Assembly (NCBI GenBank): GCA_023451265.1
Contig: JAEYAG010000161.1
Span: forward strand, 1-15,843
Direction: 5' to 3'
DNA length: 15,843 bases
Source of the DNA: Actinomycetes bacterium
Lineage (GTDB): Bacteria > Actinomycetota > Actinomycetes > Actinomycetales > Microbacteriaceae
Within the stretch, counting starts at the first letter, position 1. Each line of letters opens with the position of its first letter. The notes below the pieces were generated by a model that saw only the letters and a list, made by a program, of their open reading frames with translations, made no database searches and was not told where the DNA came from. Below are positions 13,131 through 15,843 of the stretch, in pieces. The translations under genes and the position numbers were made by a program.

Positions 13131-13606
13131 GCGAGCCGATGTCCTTCTACGACGAGATCGGCGGGCACGACACGTTCGTGCGTCTCGTCGACGTGTTCTA
13201 TCGCGAGGTCGCCGCCGACGACGTGCTGCGCCCGATGTACCCGGAGGAGGACCTGGCGCCCGCCGCGGAGCGGCTCACCCTGTTCCTGGAGCAGTACTGG
13301 GGCGGTCCGACGACCTACAGCCAGCGCCGGGGTCACCCGCGCCTGCGCATGCGACACGCCGGGTTTCACGTCGATCCCGACGCTCGAGACCGGTGGCTCG
13401 CGCACATGCGCACCGCCGTCGACGAGCTCGCCCTGCCGCCGCTGCACGAAGCGACACTGTGGGACTACCTGCAGCGGGCCGCCTTCGCGATGGTCAACAC
13501 CTTCGAGCCCAGCTCCTCGGCCGGCGGCATCGGCCCCGCCCGGCCGGCGTCGGCCGCCGAGCTTCCGCTGCACCCCGACATCCCCCCGACGACGCCGTCG
13601 TCCTGA
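13127..13606 (+). CDS. glbO: Group II truncated haemoglobin (GlbO/trHbO)
   Basis: Haem protein of the 2/2 globin fold that binds oxygen; in mycobacteria it is linked to oxygen and peroxide or nitrosative chemistry. It closely follows M. tuberculosis GlbO from memory, offset by two residues: Y25 (B10), Y38 (CD1) in MYPEEDLA, FLEQYWGGPTTYS (53-65), RGHPRLRMRH with proximal H77 (F8), and W90 (G8). It has 159 residues rather than about 128; the last 30 (SSSAGGIGPARP onward) form a Pro/Ala/Ser-rich tail ending PPTTPSS. The start is the GTG overlapping the mscS stop; the ATG at 13139 (MSFYDEIGG) fits the family N-terminus equally well and cannot be excluded. Downstream of mscS in one operon. Confidence 0.95.
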   Translation: MSEPMSFYDEIGGHDTFVRLVDVFYREVAADDVLRPMYPEEDLAPAAERLTLFLEQYWGGPTTYSQRRGHPRLRMRHAGFHVDPDARDRWLAHMRTAVDELALPPLHEATLWDYLQRAAFAMVNTFEPSSSAGGIGPARPASAAELPLHPDIPPTTPSS

Positions 13607-13625
13607 TCCCCCGCATCCCTCGACG

Positions 13626-13631
13626 AAGGAG
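13626..13631 (+). promoter_or_regulatory. Ribosome-binding site for the FAD dehydrogenase
   Basis: AAGGAG, 5 nt before the ATG at 13637, is the cleanest Shine-Dalgarno in the window. It fixes the start and shows that this gene, 30 nt after the globin stop, is translated independently rather than by coupling. Confidence 0.75.
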
Positions 13632-13636
13632 TCGAC

Positions 13637-15304
13637 ATGACCACAGCATCCCCCCACGCCGCCGACGTCCTCGTGATCGGATGGGGGCTGGCGGGGCTGG
13701 TCGCCGCCAGTGAGGCCGCCGCGGCCGGCAAGAGCGTCATCATCGTGGACCAGGAGCCCCGCACCAACCTCGGCGGTCAGGCGTTCTGGTCGTTCGGCGG
13801 ACTGTTCTTCATCGACTCCCCCGAGCAACGGCGGATGGGCATCTCCGACTCGCTCGATCTCGCGCGGCAGGACTGGTTCGCCACCGCCGGCTTCGACCGC
13901 GAAGAGGATCATTCGCCCCGGCAATGGGCCGAGGCGTACCTGCAGTTCGCCGCCGGCGAGAAGCGCGCCTGGCTGCGGGAGAAGGGGGTGGGCTTCTTCC
14001 CCGTCGTCGGCTGGGCGGAGCGCGGCGGCTACACCGCCACCGGACCGGGCAACTCCGTCCCGCGGTTCCACATCACCTGGGGAACCGGCCCTGGCCTGGT
14101 CGCGCCCTTCCAGGCCGCCGTGGAAGCCGCCGAGGCACAGGGCCGCATCACGGTGCTCCCCCGGCACCGCGTCACCGCCCTGACGAGCACGGACGGCACC
14201 GTGACTGGCGCCGTCGGCGACATCCTCGCCCCGTCCGGCGCGGCCCGGGGTGTCCTCAGCTCGCGCGACGTGGTCGGGGAGTTCGCGATCACCGCAGCGG
14301 CGACCGTGGTCTCCTCCGGCGGCATCGGCGGCAACCACGATCTGGTCCGGGCGCAGTGGCCGGCGAACCTCGGCACACCGCCGACCACGATGATCTCGGG
14401 GGTCCCGGCCTACGTCGACGGGTCGATGCAGCCGGTCGCGCAGCGCGCCGGCGCGCGCGTCATCAACGGCGACCGGATGTGGCACTACGTCGAGGGGATC
14501 CAGAACTGGAATCCGGTCTGGCCGAATCACGGCATCCGGATCCTGCCGGGACCGTCCTCGATCTGGCTTGACGCGACGGGCGCGCGGCTGCCCGTCCCGC
14601 TCTTCCCCGGCTTCGACACGCTCGGCACCCTCGCTCACCTGCGGACGACCGGGCACGACCACTCCTGGTTCGTGCTGTCGCAGAAGATCGTCGAGAAGGA
14701 GTTCACCCTCTCCGGCAGCGAGCAGAACCCCGACCTCACCGACAAGGACGTGCGGCTGCTGCTGCGCTCCCGGCTCGGCAAGGGGGCCGCCGGGCCCGTG
14801 CAGGCCTTCCTCGACCACGGGGCGGACTTCGTCGTCCGCCGTACCCTCGACGAGCTGATCGCGGGTATGCGGGCGCTCCCCGGTGGCGAAGCGCTGGATG
14901 CCGACACGGTGCGCCGTGAGGTGGAGGCGCGCGATCGCGAGATGGCGAACGACTTCACCAAAGACGCGCAGATCGCGATGCTGCGCTCGGCGCGCGCGTA
15001 CCGCGGCGACAAGCTGATCCGCACCGCGACGCCCCACCGCATCCTCGATCCCGAGAACGGCCCGCTCATCGCCGTCAAGCTGCACGTCCTGACCCGCAAG
15101 TCACTGGGCGGGATCGAGACCGATCTGTCCGGGCGTGCGCTCGGCGCGGACGGCGCGCCCGTTCCCGGCCTGTACGCCGCCGGGGAGGCATCGGGCTTCG
15201 GCGGTGGCGGCGTGCACGGCTACCGGGCGCTGGAGGGCACGTTCGTCGGCGGGTGCCTGTTCTCGGGGCGCACCGCCGGGCGCGCGGCCGCGGCGGCGGT
15301 GTGA
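13637..15304 (+). CDS. FAD-binding dehydrogenase (fumarate reductase/3-ketosteroid dehydrogenase-like flavoprotein)
   Basis: A 555-residue flavoprotein oxidoreductase of unknown substrate. The N-terminal Rossmann fold shows ADVLVIGWGLAGLVAASEAA (residues 9-28), with GWGLAG as the GxGxxG motif and D38/E40 at the end of the second strand. NLGGQAFWSFGGLFFID (44-60) is the FAD-contact region. The C-terminal FAD motif PVPGLYAAGEASGFGGGGVHG (from about residue 510) and GTFVGGCLFSGRTAG complete the fold. It resembles the family annotated only as FAD-binding dehydrogenase in actinobacteria (COG3573, from memory), related to but distinct from KstD and fumarate reductase subunits. There is no twin-arginine or other signal peptide, so it is cytoplasmic. 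It follows glbO by 30 nt and may be the last gene of an mscS-glbO-FAD unit; a functional link to the globin is not established. Confidence 0.9.
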   Translation: MTTASPHAADVLVIGWGLAGLVAASEAAAAGKSVIIVDQEPRTNLGGQAFWSFGGLFFIDSPEQRRMGISDSLDLARQDWFATAGFDREEDHSPRQWAEAYLQFAAGEKRAWLREKGVGFFPVVGWAERGGYTATGPGNSVPRFHITWGTGPGLVAPFQAAVEAAEAQGRITVLPRHRVTALTSTDGTVTGAVGDILAPSGAARGVLSSRDVVGEFAITAAATVVSSGGIGGNHDLVRAQWPANLGTPPTTMISGVPAYVDGSMQPVAQRAGARVINGDRMWHYVEGIQNWNPVWPNHGIRILPGPSSIWLDATGARLPVPLFPGFDTLGTLAHLRTTGHDHSWFVLSQKIVEKEFTLSGSEQNPDLTDKDVRLLLRSRLGKGAAGPVQAFLDHGADFVVRRTLDELIAGMRALPGGEALDADTVRREVEARDREMANDFTKDAQIAMLRSARAYRGDKLIRTATPHRILDPENGPLIAVKLHVLTRKSLGGIETDLSGRALGADGAPVPGLYAAGEASGFGGGGVHGYRALEGTFVGGCLFSGRTAGRAAAAAV

Positions 15305-15331
15305 CATGACCGGGATGTTCCGCATCGCCCA

Positions 15332-15344
15332 CCCCGCCGCGGGG
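15332..15344. terminator. Possible short terminator hairpin between convergent genes
   Basis: CCCCG (15332-15336) and CGGGG (15340-15344) form a short GC stem with a 3-nt loop in the 77-nt gap between the FAD gene and the convergent minus-strand gene. There is no T-run and the stem is short, so in such GC-rich DNA it may be chance. Confidence 0.28.
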
Positions 15345-15381
15345 CGGTCGCCCGAGCGCTGAGGTCGGTCGCTGGGACGGC

Positions 15382-15843
15382 TCAGTGCCGGCCGGCCCCG
15401 GTCGTCCTCACGGGCGTCAGGCCCGCGCGCGTGGTCGACCGCGACAGCACGTGACCGCGGGAGAGGCTGACCCGCATCCACGGACCCGCCGAGCGGACCG
15501 TAGCGCGCTCGTCGCCGCCGACGAAACCCAGCGCGAACGCCGTGAACGCCACCCCGAGGGGCAGACCGTCGAGCGCGTCGTCGGCGCGTCCCCAGATCTC
15601 CGCGCGGACGGCACGGACGACGTCCTCACCGGGAGCGTCGGGCACCGCTTCGGCCACGGCGGCGATGCCCCACTGCGCGCGCTGCGCGAGGAGGGATGCC
15701 GCAAGCTCGCCGACGTCGCTCCAGCCCGCGCGCGGCGGCGAGATGCCGGCCCACGGCGCCGAGACGGCGGTGTCGGGCAGCGCCACGGCGCGGCGGTCCG
15801 CGTCGTCGACGGCGAGCGAGGCGGCATCCACCACCAGGTCGCA
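15382..15843 (-). CDS. Unrecognised protein, C-terminal part (5' end outside window)
   Basis: The frame is open from the window edge (154 codons seen including the TGA at 15382-15384) and reads through to base 15843 without a clear start, so the N-terminus is missing. A GTG at 15834 is possible, but no ribosome site precedes it. The visible part has a proline-rich stretch (LPDTAVSAPWAGISPPRAGW), a helical middle (VGELAASLLAQRAQWGIAAV and on), LPLGVAFTAFALGFVGG, and a strand-like end GPWMRVSLSRGHVLSR. This looks like a conserved actinobacterial hypothetical protein I cannot name. No catalytic motif, membrane segment or signal peptide is evident. Codon use matches the neighbours. It converges on the FAD gene. 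Confidence 0.65.
   Translation of the reverse strand, partial: CDLVVDAASLAVDDADRRAVALPDTAVSAPWAGISPPRAGWSDVGELAASLLAQRAQWGIAAVAEAVPDAPGEDVVRAVRAEIWGRADDALDGLPLGVAFTAFALGFVGGDERATVRSAGPWMRVSLSRGHVLSRSTTRAGLTPVRTTGAGRH

Noticed and set aside
12686..15085. Minus-strand open frame of 799 codons opposite mscS, glbO and the FAD gene
   Set aside because: Antisense shadow of three well-supported genes, with biased composition and no recognisable domain.
15359..15385. CTGAG...CTCAG inverted repeat near the convergent gene ends
   Set aside because: Five-base arms separated by 17 nt; too weak to call a terminator.
1..15843. CRISPR arrays, tRNA/rRNA genes, insertion sequences, attachment sites, prophage genes
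   Set aside because: No spaced direct repeats, no tRNA-like cloverleaf, no transposase or integrase and no phage proteins were seen on either strand by eye.

Overview
The window is about 15.8 kb of very GC-rich, densely packed DNA. G/C-biased third codon positions, frequent GTG starts, four-base ATGA/GTGA gene overlaps and little non-coding space all point to an actinobacterium. The N-termini and protein variants (an MPGENLTR-type aminopeptidase N, an MPEGHS-type Nei) look most like Microbacteriaceae such as Microbacterium; that placement is inference from familiarity, not a search.

Layout. (1) 1-3618, minus strand: a tight run rpiB - nei1-type DNA glycosylase - PaiB-like FMN-binding protein - YtcJ-like amidohydrolase, the last cut by the window start. 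(2) 3677-5745, plus: a divergent arsR-sulP pair with a 16-bp perfect palindrome covering the arsR start. (3) 5818-8370, plus: aminopeptidase N, followed by a very strong hairpin terminator. (4) 8478-11966, plus: an ABC ATPase, ABC-2 permease, histidine kinase and NarL-type response regulator cassette. (5) 12018-15304, plus: MscS channel, group II truncated haemoglobin and an FAD-binding dehydrogenase. (6) 15382-15843, minus: the C-terminal part of an unrecognised protein, convergent with the FAD gene.

The housekeeping genes rpiB, nei1, pepN and glbO match a neighbourhood I recall from Mycobacterium tuberculosis (Rv2464c to Rv2470). The arsR-sulP and ABC/two-component genes sit between them like inserted accessory cassettes.

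The main anomalies lie in the ABC/two-component cassette. The ATPase has Walker A only about 19 residues before the signature motif, so roughly 75 residues including the Q-loop are missing in frame. The kinase frame has no stop at its expected end and stays open across the entire response regulator gene, which suggests a one-base indel. The two lesions suggest a decaying cassette or assembly errors. A second theme is a recurring TANNNT box 6-7 nt upstream of start codons (rpiB, ABC ATPase, kinase, mscS), the layout expected of leaderless transcripts. I found no CRISPR array, RNA gene, insertion sequence or clearly novel multigene system.
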